Assembly (NCBI GenBank): GCA_020080175.1
Contig: JAGHQL010000017.1
Location: forward strand, 149,686-213,685
Reading direction: 5' to 3'
DNA length: 64,000 nt
From: Glutinoglossum americanum
Lineage: Eukaryota; Ascomycota; Geoglossomycetes; Geoglossales; Geoglossaceae
Part shown: positions 1 through 12,823 of the stretch, piece by piece
Layout: every line of letters starts with the position of its first letter
How positions within the stretch are numbered: position 1 is the first letter of the stretch
Program-made: the position numbers and the translations under genes
The notes under the pieces: generated by a model
Seen by the model: only the letters and a program-made list of their open reading frames with translations
What the model was told of the DNA's origin: nothing
Databases searched by the model: none

Positions 1-41
1 CCCGGAATACATTATGGGCTGCAAGTCCTCTTGCTAGAAGA

Positions 42-2262
42 ATGTCCACTATGCCCGCAGCTGCCAGACAATATTCCACCCTCCCACCGTTCGGCCTGAT
101 CCGACTTCGTGCAGTGCAGAAGGTTACCGGATTTGAGGGCATACAGCGGCGGACACTCTTCGGAGGGAGTTCTTCCCGGAATCTGTTAGCTCACATGGAA
201 CTAACAGCGAACAACAACCCGCAAAGCGCTACAGCCCAGAATGCCTTTTACCAAGCGCTTTTACGAGCAAATATGCCTGAGATCATCGTAGAGCGATACC
301 AAACTGGGAGGTTTGCGACTAGTCCGGCGTGTGAAACGACCTACTTTCGGGCACTTGAGAGAGTTGGTCAGGCAGAAAAGGCGGCAGTTGTGGGGAGCAA
401 CAAAGTTGTGGAGGGCCAAACTGGAGGTCTGGGCGCCGAACAGCTACAAGCTATAGGTCAGGCAGTAGCTGCTCAATCGCGCGGCGGTAACATTGCACTC
501 GCCCGAGGCAAAAATGGCTCAACTGGCACAGGGGCAAAGGACAGCCCATTGTACGTGGTGGTCGAGGAGTCTATTGGTGGCACGATTTTTAAATGGGTCA
601 AATTCCTTTTCTACTTTGGCCTAATTACTTATTTTTCCTTGGTGCTGGTTACCGTTGGCGTTGAAGCTACTGGAATTCTGAAGAAGGTTGGTGGTTCACA
701 GAACAACGAAGCTCAGCCTCAGCACCAGACAGTAAGGTTCAGCGACGTGCATGGATGCGATGAAGCCAAAGAGGAGCTCCAGGAGTTGGTTGAATTCTTG
801 AAGAACCCTGAGAAGTTCTCAAGCTTAGGCGGCAAGCTTCCGAAAGGGGTTCTCCTCACTGGCCCTCCTGGAACAGGAAAGACTCTACTCGCACGCGCTG
901 TCGCAGGAGAGGCTGGTGTGCCTTTCTTTTTCATGTCTGGGAGCGAGTTTGACGAAGTGTATGTTGGAGTAGGAGCCAAGCGTGTGCGGGAACTCTTCAA
1001 TGCAGCTCGTGCTAAGGCGCCAGCTATCGTCTTCATCGATGAACTGGACGCAATAGGCGGAAAGAGAAATGCCCGAGATGCAGCTTATGTGAAGCAGACT
1101 CTCAATCAGCTTCTGGTGGATTTGGATGGGTTCTCGCAAAACAGCGGTGTAGTCTTCCTCGCCGCGACAAACTTTCCACAGCTGCTCGACAAGGCACTCA
1201 CTAGGCCCGGCAGATTTGACAGAAATATTGTGGTTGGTCTTCCCGACGTACGTGGCCGCATTGAGATTCTCAAACACCATATGAAAAATATTCAGATTGG
1301 TTCAGACGTCGACCCCACTGTCATTGCACGGGGTACGCCTGGCTTCTCTGGAGCTGAGTTGGAGAATGTTGTCAACCAGGCTGCCGTGAGAGCTAGTAGG
1401 AGTAAGGCTAAGAAAGTTACAATGACGGACTTCGAATGGGCGAAAGACAAGATCATGATGGGAGCTGAGAGGCGGAGCGCGGTGATTCAGCAAAAGGACA
1501 AGATAATGACCGCTTATCACGAAGGCGGGCATGCACTAGTTGCCATGTTTACTGCCGGAGCTGACCCGCTCTACAAAGCCACGATCATGCCGCGTGGCCA
1601 GGCTTTGGGGATAACATTTCAATTACCCGAAATGGACAGAGTTTCCATGGCCAAAAAGGAGTACCTTGCGTTCATAGATATCTGCATGGGTGGCAAAGTT
1701 GCGGAGGAGATTGTCTATGGCCCTGATAATGTCACGAGTGGCGCCGCAAGCGTAAGGCCGTCACCTTGCAACCCGAAAGTATAAATTTCACATCGCTAAC
1801 TCAATGTAGGACCTTCAAAAAGCTACTCAAGTTGCCCACGCGATGGTTACTCAGATGGGCATGTCCGACGAACTTGGAAACGTTGACCTTAACTCTAACT
1901 ACGATCGTCTCTCTTCGGAAACCAAGCAGCACATCGAGACAGAAGTCCGACGACTCTTGGAAGAAGGGCGGGAGCGAGCCACCAAACTCTTGAATTCCAA
2001 GAGAAAAGAACTTGATCTACTAGCTGAGGCTCTGGTGGAATATGAATCTCTGAATAAGGATGAGATGGAAAAAGTAGTTAGGGGGGAAAAACTACCGGAT
2101 CGTATAAGCAGCATTCCTACCGTGCCTCTAAAGTTGCCAGAGGCTCTCCTGCCATCGGGCATTAGCGGTGAGGGTGTCGTTGGAACCGAACCCGGTTCGG
2201 CGGCTGCGAAGTCTGATGCAACTACACCACCGCGACCTGGTGAAGGCAGTGCGAGGCTTTAA
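42..2262 (+). CDS. YME1: YME1-type mitochondrial i-AAA protease (FtsH family)
   Basis: ATP-dependent zinc metalloprotease of the mitochondrial inner membrane, with its active site facing the intermembrane space. Exons are 42-1751 and 1810-2262, giving 720 residues. The intron is 58 bases (GTAAGG...TGTAG). The N-terminus is basic and Ser/Ala-rich, like a presequence. A single membrane span lies at about 187-209, Walker A GPPGTGKT at 274-281, Walker [10 protein letters not shown] near 331-339, the second region of homology RPGRFD near 388, and the zinc motif HEGGH at 493-497. The third zinc ligand should be the Asp (about 571) that is the first codon of exon 2. The pore loop reads YVGVG, as in Yme1 rather than m-AAA subunits. 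The frame stays open to the left edge without another in-frame ATG, so an upstream exon cannot be excluded. Family call is firm; the exact start is less so. Confidence 0.93.
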
Positions 2263-3361
2263 GTGGCACTAGTTGCTTCGGTTTCCCTACCTGTCTTTCT
2301 TTTTTGTCTAAGGAATTCTAATTTTCCACCTCGCTCGCCTGCTTTATAGTAGCGCGCAAGGCATGTGTCGTTCTCTCTGAAGTTGTTTTGCTATTCAGCT
2401 AAGCAAACTAAAACTCCACATCTAACTCCTCACAGCTGTACAAACTTCCCCCTCCACAGAAATTTCCGTTTGTCCTCTCCTTTTTCCTGGTTGAAATGTG
2501 GAGTTTCCCTCCTCGTTTCCTTGAATAGGGGCATTGAAGGTTGCAAATTAGCAATGCATGTGGGATACAAAAGAATTGAAAAGTCGTTGAGAAACAACTG
2601 TCCATTGTACATACGATACATAGCACATACTCACGCATTTCCTCTAGGATGCCCCTTGCCACTAAACTCGGTGAGATTCAAAACCCAAACCTGCTTGCTT
2701 TTTTTCGCCCCAATAAATAAAACAAAAGAGAAAAATCGAAAACGAGACGGAAACGCTACGGAAACGCTACGGAACGGAAGGGAAGTAATCACACAAGCTT
2801 TGGGGGATGCGGAGATTGAGTGAGGGTGGGTAGATTGATAGGGCGGGTTCAGATAGGCGCGGGAAAGGGTATGTAGGAAGATAAAAAAAAAAATTTTAAG
2901 CATGGAGCCTGCCCCCTATACCATGGAACCAATGAAAACAGTATGAATGACGACGTCGGGCGGCGGCTGATGGCGATTGAACCGGTGATGCTACGCAAAA
3001 TAACTGGCACTTATGCCGGAAATTCCCGACGTGATGGGGCGAAAAATAGGGGGTAAAGAGATTTTTAATGACTCCCCCACACCACATCCACTCCCGAAAA
3101 AAGCAAAGAATAAAAATAAAAATAATGCGCCACCGTTTTCCCGTTTGTTTTGTTCCTTGTTTGCTTTTTCTTTCCCACGCATTGGGAAGGGATAATTAGG
3201 GATATGATTCAGTACGCCGGAGTTGCGATAATATCTTTTCCGACTGGTTGGCCTTGGTGTGGGTGAGTGGGGGTCTCATTTACAGGTACCTGAATCCCAC
3301 GTGTTAGGATGGATTGGAAGATATGGATACGCTTATGTGTGAGGAGATATATATGGTATAA
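2263..3361. other. intergenic, 3' side of the YME1 gene
   Basis: About 1.1 kb without a convincing gene. It holds the 3' untranslated region of the protease gene and A/T-rich stretches, including an A run near 2883-2893. A 12-base unit is repeated twice near 2748-2772. A 152-codon open frame at 2365-2823 has no recognisable domain and was not accepted. Confidence 0.5.
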
Positions 3362-3623
3362 CTAACCACATCTCTCATCGAGTCGATATTCCCTATCCGT
3401 TTATCTTGTTAGCTCTATCGCCTCTCCCCGACCATAACAATATTGAGATCGCGCGCGGCAAACGGAATAGTGATAAACAAAGGAAATGGATGGCTTAGAA
3501 GACTCACACTGCAACAACATTTACCGCACATCGGCGATGTGAGCGCTCGTATGTAATGCACCACGCTCGTACTGTGTAGCGCACATGGCCGCAGCGATAT
3601 TCGACTTGTGTATACTCGCACAT
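3362..3623 (-). CDS. small Cys-rich fungal protein (two exons, 48 aa)
   Basis: Cryptic micro-gene on the minus strand. Exon 1 is 3623-3508 and exon 2 is 3392-3362. The 115-base intron starts GTGAGT, ends ATAG, and has an ideal GCTAAC branch site about 20 bases before the acceptor. The product begins MCEYTQVEYRCGHVRYTV, continues with an RAWC and a YERSHRRC motif, and after splicing ends VEYRLDERCG. Its Cys/His spacing (C, C-G-H, W-C, H-R-R-C, C-G) resembles short Cys-rich proteins I recall from other filamentous fungi, possibly metal-binding. The function is unknown. Without splicing the frame would stop after 39 codons and lose the last Cys. The gene sits alone in the gap between the convergent YME1 and MLP1 genes. 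Confidence 0.5.
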
Positions 3624-6105
3624 AATTCTTCGGCTGCTGGAGTCGACGACGAATGCTGAGTCTCGGTATCGGTTTGATTTTCTTATTCCTCGGCTTCTAA
3701 TTTCTCTTCTGCTTTCTTTTTTCTTTTCCTTTTTCAATCCAGAAATAGATAGAACCACCAGTGTTTTCCCCCGCTATTGTGTTTCTTCTGCCTTTCTTCC
3801 AGTCTTCCCTCTTCCGGCTCGCCTGAGAGACAAAAGAATAAAAAGGATATTGGGTTGAGCGGTCGTTCAGAGGAGCCTTATGGTAAACCTCCTATTTTTA
3901 TATATCCCAGATGTTGGCGTCGTCTGTTGTCTAATCTGGAAGCAACAACAACCATTGAAATCGACAATGCAAGGCCGGCAACCGCACAGTGATTGAAGTA
4001 TTGGATTTCAGCAAGAAGAAAGTTTAGTGAACGACTTGCGGGGTATTTGTACTTCGTTCCCACAACCACATCGACCCCCTGGTCCCTCAAGCACCCTGTT
4101 ACTGTTCATTCATCACCCTGCCTGGTGCTGCTTCTGGTCAACCCTGACCCCCGGTGCGCGTCTCTTACGGACAGGCCACCTCAGCTCAACCGTCTTTCAA
4201 GTCGGTAGGGCGCGATAAGAGGGAATAACGGCTCTAAGGACGGGCCGGCCGGTTGTTCTCTTCGGGGTCGTGTGTTTTTAATATACTGATGTATATTTTT
4301 GCAATACTGCCGTGTTTTGGGTAACTGTGGTCCATACTTTGCTTTGACGTACATCCCTGCAAGGGGCCCGAGGGCAGCTTTGTCGACCGATGTTGGCAAG
4401 GGACTTCCTGATGGGTTGGCATTTTGCTTTGCTTTGCATTGTGCTTATGGGGAAATACCAGATCAGCTATGGGAGAACAGGCAGGTTTTCTCTCACTTCT
4501 CCCATCCAGATGGATGGGGAGTGGTGGATAGATGAGACGGTTCCGGGGTGGACTTCCCGGTTCCCTGTGAGAATTCTCTCACCAACCCACCCTTGCCATA
4601 CTTCTATCTATCCATCCTTCTATTCTGGGAGTATCTCTGTTGGACGAACTTCTCGGATACCCAAGAGAGGTTTGGTAGATGCAGGTAGCCTAGCGGTCAA
4701 ACCGAGCCATTTTCTTTTGCCCTCAAACGGCCGTTTCAGATTTCGGGTGAGTTTCGGCGTATTCTAGAAAAAAGCCGCTGACCTGGCACGTGGGTCAATC
4801 CCGAGTTTGACGCCTTGATTCTTCTCTCTTAGTCTCCTTCTGCTTGAAGCTAGTAGGGCACGACGTGATTTCTTTTCAAAGGCAAGAATAGAATGAAGGA
4901 TCTTCTGCCGCGGAGAACGGTTCATGCAAGTGCTTGGTGGCGTTGCCTTTGTGGTTGTCTCCTACCTAAAGCTAGTTAGCCGGTTAGTTAAGCGAGTGCT
5001 CCAGAGAACTGGGACTCAGGCCCCAAGGATAGTCTTAAATACCATGCATCCCATCCTCGGTGTAGGGCGGACCCCAACCGGGAAGCTGATCTTAAGGGGG
5101 GTGCTATTTTCCTACCAACAGAAACTAGCCTTATACACAGTTCGTGTCTTTTCGGAGTAGATCATATGTTCCAGCTTGGTAGCTGTCCGAGGTCACCCTA
5201 TCAAAGCGGCAAGGGCTCAGTTTGCTCAGCTCTCCCGCCGGAGATGGGGGCCACTATCCTTCTCCAATGCGTTCCGGATGGTCGAAGGTCCATAGATCAA
5301 GCAGAGGAGCTGAAATAAAAAGACCTTATTTTAAACGACTCTGTTCTCAGTTAATTAGCCTATTAATCATTTTAGCCCCAAGGTGGACCCTTTACTTTCA
5401 CCTTGTTGCCCTAACCCCGTCCCCGTCACACATATACATGTATATGCGCGCGAGATGCAAGTACCCATACAACACATTGGTACCGAAGCTAAAGCAGGCG
5501 GGTAACATCCGCCAGCCCGGTTGTTGGTACGCCTTGTGCGGAGAAAATTAAGGGAGGGGGAAGGGGGTCGGTTTCTCATATCAAGGTTTGATTTTCTGAT
5601 TCGCATTCTCTTTTTATCTCGGGGACCTTGCATCGTATGTATGTGCATCCGTTCGTAGTACATACATACGAGTTTTGCTTCATCTGGCTGCGAACTATGC
5701 GCCCGTTCTTCGAACTTAGACCACAAAAACGAGGAGTCTTTCATATCAGCTCGGCGTTCTAGGGGAGTTGCTACTACTGCCTGGAAATTTTAAAGTACGA
5801 TATAGGGAAAGAGAGAATTGCTTCTTCCCCCGCTCTACACCCCAACTACATACGATAGGTAGGATATTACACTGAATTGAGAGAACTTCCACCGGGGGCC
5901 CTGTGGGGGGCGTTTCCGTCCGGGAAACAGTCCGTATCGAATGCCCATCCGAGAGCTCATTACTTTTTTTTGCCGAGGCAAAAGATGCCACGAACATTAG
6001 ACGGAGAAATAGAGGCTAAAAGTACATACTGCAAAAAAAAAGCACAACTGAATAAATGCGACAGCCACCAATGGCACACATGCTGTAGGTAAACTATTTT
6101 GTTCC
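3624..6105. other. intergenic, between the Cys-rich micro-gene and MLP1
   Basis: About 2.5 kb with no gene I can support. The part just above 3624 is pyrimidine-rich on the plus strand and is probably the promoter and leader of the minus-strand micro-gene. ATG open frames of about 125 codons at 4390-4767 (+) and 5367-5744 (-) show no family resemblance. An 11-base perfect inverted repeat lies at 5634-5670. The right end should carry the 3' untranslated region of the Mlp1-like gene. Confidence 0.5.
5634..5670. repeat. perfect 11-bp inverted repeat
   Basis: CGTATGTATGT at 5634-5644 is matched by its exact reverse complement at 5660-5670, with a 15-base loop. It lies about 440 bases beyond the stop codon of the Mlp1-like gene. 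It could form a hairpin in a 3' transcript, but no function is shown by the sequence. Confidence 0.7.
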
Positions 6106-9100
6106 CTATGCTCCTCCTCCGGCTGCACCTCTCACTCTCTTGCCTATATTGCCTCCATCATTGCTGTTGTCCGGGCCATCATCCCTCGGTCGCTTATTCC
6201 CCTGTGGTACAAACTGTCGTGCTCCGGCATTCAAGCCACCCCGAGCACTTCCAGGGCTGTTTCCAGGGCTATTGTTTCGCATACCGCCTGTACCTGTGTT
6301 GACGTTCTGCGACGACCCACCCCGACCACCACGGCCTCCTCGGTTACCACCGCCGCGCGGAAGGTTTGTTTGGTTACCGCCTCTCTGATTCAGATTTTGG
6401 CCTGGATGGAATTGCTGGGCCTGGAACAACTGCTGCGGTTGCTGGAAGCTCTGGGGAGGTTGACTCTGGTTCTGGTTCTGGTTCTGGCCTTGGTTCTGCT
6501 GACTAGAACCTCGGCGACCCTGCTGGCCGCGTCCAACGCCGCCGCCGCCACGAGGTATTGCAGATTGGCCGGCACCCAGAATGCTACGGAGAGCACCTGG
6601 CCCCGTGCCGGCGTTTTGCTGGCTTGGTGGCGGTTTAGAGGGAAGCGACGAGCTTGGCGGATTCTGTGGGAATTGCATGGATGTGGGTTGCTTTTGCTGT
6701 TGGGCCTGCTCGCTACCTTCTGCAGCTGGATCTGGGGTTTGGGTCAAGGGTAGAGTGGGTTTTCCGAATACGCTTGTTTGTGGAGCTTGCTGTCCTTGGG
6801 GTTGCTGTGGCCGTCCAAACGATCCGGTCTGAGCATCGCCTTGCGGTGGTAGGAGAGATGGGGGTTTTGCCAACTTTGCGATTGCCCAGACTTCTACGAC
6901 GGGCTTCTGTGGCTCTTCCGTCGCAGCCTTCTCCACAACCTCGATTTTCGCTTGCGCCTGTTTGGCCCTATTTTCCGCCATGCTTATCTTTACTTTCGAT
7001 TTCTGGCTCTCCATCGCCACTGCCTTTTCTTTGACAGCTTCGATATTCTTCTGAGCTTCTTCTAACCTTTCCTTGATCGCTTCAACACTCCTCTGGGCTT
7101 CCTCCAATTTCGCCTCAGTTAATTTGCTCTCTTCCTCTTTAATCCTTGCAACTAAAGTTTCTCTCTCTCTGGCTAGTTTGCTCTGGACATTCCGTTGGAG
7201 AATATCTTTGGCGGTGGCGTTGCTAGCAATGAAGTCCTTCACCTGCGTAGGCGACCAATCTTGTGGTTGTATTTGCACATCTAACGCTTCAGATTTGATA
7301 TTTGCTGGGTGACCTGCTTCAGTCGATGCAACGGTCTGGGGTTGCTGTGTGGAGATGGCACGTTTCTGCTCCTCAAATCTCGACTCTTCCTTCTTGACCC
7401 TCTCGATTTCTTCTTGAAGACGATTATTTAATCTCTCGACCTCTTTCTGATGCTGGGCATTGAGGTCGTTGGTCTCTTGTTGGTGTTCTGCTCGAAGCTT
7501 CTCTATCTCTAGGCTGTTTTGGGCTCTGCTTTCATGGAGCTTCTTGTTGAGCTGGTTTTTCATGTGCTCAGTGCGTCGAATGTAGGTGCCTTCTAAGTCC
7601 TGGATACGTTCGTTGTGCTTGGTCTCTAAGTCGGACTTGATGGCGTCAACACGATCGGAAATCTGCTCTGCTAATGGCTTTGAGTTTTCGTCCATAGAGA
7701 CGTTGCCAATGGTCTGTTGGATAGCCGCCTCTGTTTTGAGGGCCTCAACTTCACGCTGGGCAGCCGAGAGGTCTCGCCGGAGTTTCTCGACCGCCTCTGT
7801 GGATTCGGTGTCCATTTGGGAAGTAGCTTCGACATTTTGGCGAGACTTTTCAAGTTGGGCTAGTTGACTGTTTGCGATTTCGAGCCTGCCGCGAACTTCG
7901 GTCTGTTGCAAAAAAAGGTAGATTAGCATCAAAAGAGGATAATTTAGTCTATCGAGACTCACTACTTCACGATTCAGCCCCTCAATCTTTTGCTCATGGG
8001 TCACCGATACGTCTTGAAGACGTCTCACTTTCTCCTCCTTTTCTCTGGCTTCAGCTTCAGCTAAAGCTATTTTCTCCTCGAAGATCTTTCTCTCTTGTTC
8101 TGAAAGTTTAGCGTACTGCTGATGATCTTCGGCGACCTGGCCTTCCTCAAAGCCGTTGTGCGTGACAGCTTCAGGTGCGGGAGCTTGTCGGAGTGGTTGA
8201 GATGAGATTGCATCAGCATGGGCCTCATCCCTCCGGCTCTTGACGGCTTCTAGCTCTTGTCTTGTAGCGGAAAGCTGGAGTTCCAGGTTCTCTTTCTCCT
8301 TGACAACGGCCTCATACTCAGTAACCTTCTCGGTGAGCTGCGACCGAATATTTCTCAGTCGTTCCTTAGTTTGCTCAATGAGCTTTTCTTGCCTCTGGCG
8401 CCAAGGAGCAATCGCTTCTTCCTGGGCTATGCGGATCTGTTCATGGATAGTATCAACCTGTTCCTTTAGGGCAGCAAAGCCCTGTTTCTCAGTGGATAAT
8501 TCATCCCGTTCCTTCTGTAGTGCTGCGATCCGTTCCTTCAAGGATTCCATTTCAGCAGGATCTATGCGGTCATACTTCTGGAGAATTTGTTGGTTCCGCT
8601 GCTGCCATCTATCGCGGTCTTCCTGGAGGAGTTTCATCTCGCCGTTTTTGATCTCCAGTTGGTTCTCCAATTCCCGCACCCTTGACTCGAGCGGCTGGAT
8701 TTGGGTAAGTAATTCTTCAACCTTCCTCGACTTCTCCTCGAGTTGTCCTCTGGTCACTCTGGCCTCATTACGGAGTGTGACACTGCTCTCCCGAATAAGA
8801 TTTAATTCATTTAGCTTCTCCATGAGGTCCTTGTGAGCAGCTGAGCTTCGTCCTATATCTGCCTGGCTTCGGCGTTCTTGTTCGAGTTTCAGTCGGGTTT
8901 CGTCAAGCTGAGATTGGGTGTGGTCAAGCTGCTTTTTGAGTCGCTTCGATTCCTGGATCGATAACTCGTATTGCACGTCTACAATCTCCTTTTCCCGCCT
9001 TAGATACCTAATTATTTCCCGGAAGTCATCAACCGAGTTGTCTGTCCCAGATGGAGTACCGCCGGGGGTGCCCTCCCCTTCCGCGTCAACGTGCGACGCA

Positions 9101-12100
9101 CGATTCTGTTGCAGCGCCGCGACCTGGCTACCGAAAGCCTCCAGCTGCTGATGAAGTAGTTTGTTTTGCGAGATTAGGTCGTCTCTTCTAGCTCTCATCT
9201 CCGACAGTTCCTTCTCAAAATTCTTCTGCATGTCATCCCAATTATCCTGGCTCTGGGCTAGTGCAGCCTTTGCGGCCTCTGCTTCGATTTGCAAGCCCAT
9301 ATCCCTTGTCTTCAGCTCATTGTAGTCGCCTCTTATCTTCTGAAGCGCCTTAGCAGCATCTGCGTGTTTCACGAGCTCTCTCTCGTAGTTAACTTGAGCT
9401 TCTTGTGCGATCGTTGCCTGTGTCCTGAGGTCCTCTTGATGGAACTGTGCAGTCATGATATATCTCTCGCCTTCATCCTTTAGTCTTGCAATCTCTGCCC
9501 CTAAAGATGATTTATCCTCTTCGGTTCGTCTTGCTTTCTCCGCTGCCTCGGCACGTACAGCGGAAAGCTCGGCATTGGTATTCGTGAGTTCGGAGGTGAT
9601 CTCCTCGACCCTCTGCTCTAGATCTCGAATCTTGGAATCTTTCTCCTCGATCACTCGATCCGTCTCCTCGCGGTACTGGTCATGCGTCTCGTTTATACTC
9701 TGAAGTCCATCTTCCGCAGCCTGACTGATATCTTTGTAATTCCCGACGTCAACCTTAAGGGCCTCAACCTGGGCTGTCGCTAGTTCAAGGTCACGCTTAA
9801 GTTCCGAAATTTCGATGGTGAGCTCCTGTTCTCTACTAAGCGCATCCTCGTCTACGTCGTTCTCGCCGGCTTCCGTATTGACATTCGCATTTGAACGAAG
9901 GGTTGGGCGAGGGTGTAGTGCCTGAACCTTCTCTTCCGCGCTCTTCAATTCTATTGCTAACTCGTCAACTCTAGCTTGTAGGTGATCCTTCATCGTTTTC
10001 GTGGCGACGAGCTCTTCTCTAATTGTTCCAAGAGTAGCAACTAGGTCGTCAATTCGCTTTTGGTTTTGCTGGGAGTCGTACTCCTTTCTGAGGGCTGCCT
10101 TCTTGCCTTCCTCGACCTCAGCTTCAAGTTTCCGTCTCGTGGTCTGCAGCTCTGATTCCAAAGTCTGACGTTGCGATTCTAACCGATTCCGCATCTCCGT
10201 CTCAGAAAGTTCTCGTTGGTTCTGTAGGTTCTCTAGGTTCGCTATTAGAGTATTCAACCTTGCCCTCTCATTCCGAAGAGACTCGTTATCCTGGCTCATC
10301 CTCTGTTCGATGCTCTTGAAAAGTGTCTTTTCGGCCTTTAAATTTGCTGCTTCGGTCCGCATGCTCTCGATCATGCTCTTCGCCTCCACGAGGTCCTCCG
10401 CGACTTGTTGCGTTCTCACATCCTGCTTAGCAGCGCTTTCAGATAGTATCTGTGAACGTTTCTGAAGCTCAGCATTCTCGTTCTTCAGCATATCGTAGTT
10501 CGCTTGAAGCATCTCAAAGCGCTCCGTGGCAAGGGTGAGCTGACTATTGACACGGGCAAGCTGAGCCTGAAGCTCACCTCGCTCTCGAGATAGTCTCTCG
10601 GTTTGATCCTTGAGCGTGCGTCGGTCTGTCGCCGCCTCCTCTCTAAAGGAGTCGAAATGAGCCTGGAGTTCTCTCAGAAGACTAGCATTTTCTGCCGCTT
10701 CTTTTGTATTGGGGCTATGCTCGACTGTTGGAACTAATCCACCTCGGGAAGGCGTAGCTGGTGGCACTGACTGTCCGAATAACGAGCCTAGATCTGCATC
10801 GGAAGGCAATTGGCCACGATGCTGCAGCATACGGCGGAACATATCTCTTTCCTTGATGTAGCTCTGAGAGGTTGTCATCATGGTCTTGATTTCATCTTTA
10901 TACTTCTCTACTCTAGTCCTCAGCCGCTCCAACTCTTCCTTCTCTTCCGCTAGCTGGCTCTTCTTCATTAGAGCTTCTTCGTTCTCCATCTTCTGGCCGA
11001 GTTCCCGAGTGATCTTTAGTAAGTTGGCATTCTGCTCCTGCAGTTCCCGGATGCTTTTGAATGTCGTCAGGTGCTGGCTGATGAAACGATCGGTATCTGT
11101 TGTTTCGTCATCTTCATCAATACTCCCTCGTGCAATGTTCTCCAACTGTGATCGCTGCTCGATGCTAAGTTCATCTAGGCCTTCGTCTCGGATGTGAATC
11201 TCGCTCAATAGAATCTTGACCTGGATGCTCAGATCTCTCAACTGCTGTCTCAACAAATCGCCCTCCTTCTTAAAACCCTCTACTTCCCCTTCCCACTTTC
11301 GTGCTTCCTTTTTGGCACGGTCTCTATTCTTATGTGAATCCTCTAGCATTGACGAGATCTCCATGACCTCCGACTGGAGGCGCTCATTTTCTGCTTTCAT
11401 TTCCTGTATCTCCGGCCCTTTCGACTCAAGGTCTTGAACCATATCATCCATCGTCGCAGAAAGTTTCTCATTCCTTCGTCTCTCTGCGACAAGTTCAGCT
11501 TTTGCCGTCGAGTACTCGGCATACAACTGAGTGAAATTCAAGTTTCCTTTGGTTCGTGTTGACGAACTAGGCGAAAATACCTCGGAACTCTCTCTGTGTA
11601 GTTGGGGTGTAGAAGCGCCATTAATGCCACGTCGGGGGGTGCCCGGAAGAGAAGGTGCGTGCTGTAGGGCTAAGATATCTGCTTCCAATCTCTCAACCTG
11701 ATCCTCAAGTTCAGAGATACGTTGTTCCGCAGACTCCTTTTCCGTGCGTTCCGTATCCGCTTCTGCCCTTAGTCTCCCAATAAGCTCTGATTCCCCTTCC
11801 CGTAACTCTTCAAGAGCAGTCTCCAGTTCCTTTATCCTCTCCTTCGCTGACTTCGCTGATTCTTCCCACAAGTCGGCCAGCCGCGAGATAGAGGCAAGCT
11901 CGGTCCGGAAAGACTGTTCGGCATTTACCGCCTGATCCTCATATCCTTGGATCTTTGCAATCGAGTCGTCGTATTTTTGGGTCAGCTCCTGCAACCGCGC
12001 CCTCAGTGATTCTTCCATCCGCTGATGCGATTGTGACGATGATTCAGCTTCTTCCTTAACACGTTCTAACTCAGCAATTCTCGCGCTCTTTTCCTTTCGG

Positions 12101-12823
12101 TACTTTAGGTATTCAGCAGTCTTGGTCTTCAATTCAGTGCTAAGGAAGTCATTGCTGTTTGTGAGGCGCTCGATTTCGCTTTGGTAATTTTCCTCCTTGA
12201 ACTTAGCTCGGGTCGCTGCTGATTGCGCAGTCTGAACAGATTGCTCCAGCTCTGTGATTTCTCGCCGGAAATCGATAGATTTCTGCTGTTGAGTAGATAG
12301 CTCTTGGGAGAGCCTATCATAGCTGGTGCACTTGGATTCCAACAATGAAACAGTATCGCGATTCGAGGACTCCAGTGTTGAAACGCGAGAGCGGAGGGTT
12401 TGAACTTCAGAGGCGGAAATGGAGGACGAGGATTTGGCATTCTGGAGTTCCGTCTCGAGAGCAGACCGAGCATTTTCTATCAAAAGGCGATATAAGAAAC
12501 TAAACATAAGTTAGAACAATCTCAATCTCACCTTCTTCCTTTAGCTTCCCTCTCAATTCAGCCAACTCGTTCAGCCCCTTCTCCACACTAGCCTTCAAGC
12601 CGCGAGTCCGAGAGTCTCCAGTTCGGACCGCGTTCTCCAGCTCAACTCCGAGGCGTAACTTGCTATCATTAACTTCGTCGTGCTCTCTTGCCCTTGCTGA
12701 GACAGCCTGGAGAACAGCATTGACAAGTTCCTTTGTAGGCTCGTCCACTAGCGTTACCAAAGTGGATTTAGGAACAGACAAATACGACGACAGGTAAGTG
12801 ACATCGACGACCGCAGTCGCCAT
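6106..12823 (-). CDS. MLP1: nuclear pore basket protein, Mlp1/TPR family
   Basis: Large coiled-coil protein of the nuclear basket, which in this family anchors mRNA export and surveillance factors at the pore. Exons are 12823-12532, 12476-7963 and 7902-6106, giving 2200 residues, comparable to TPR (about 2360) and Mlp1 (1875). The first intron is 55 bases. The second is 60 bases, in phase and free of stops, so an unspliced reading also stays open. The N-terminus (TYLSSYLSVPKSTL) is typical of the family. Heptad-rich Glu/Gln/Lys/Arg/Leu sequence fills roughly residues 50-1900. From about 1940 the chain is Pro/Gln/Gly/Asn-rich and disordered, with RGG-like runs and a basic patch (KRPRDD, GKRVRG) near the C-terminus that may be a nuclear localisation signal. 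The gene is divergent from TFIIE beta. Confidence 0.88.

Noticed and set aside
2365-2823. 152-codon open frame (+) after the YME1 gene
   Set aside because: No ATG at its reported start, A/T-rich 3' sequence, no family resemblance.
4390-4767. 125-codon ATG frame (+) with a hydrophobic N-terminus
   Set aside because: It looks signal-like at first, but the rest is irregular, has no Cys pattern or domain, and no splice continuation was found.
5367-5744. 125-codon ATG frame (-)
   Set aside because: No domain; it overlaps the inverted repeat and the probable 3' region of the Mlp1-like gene.
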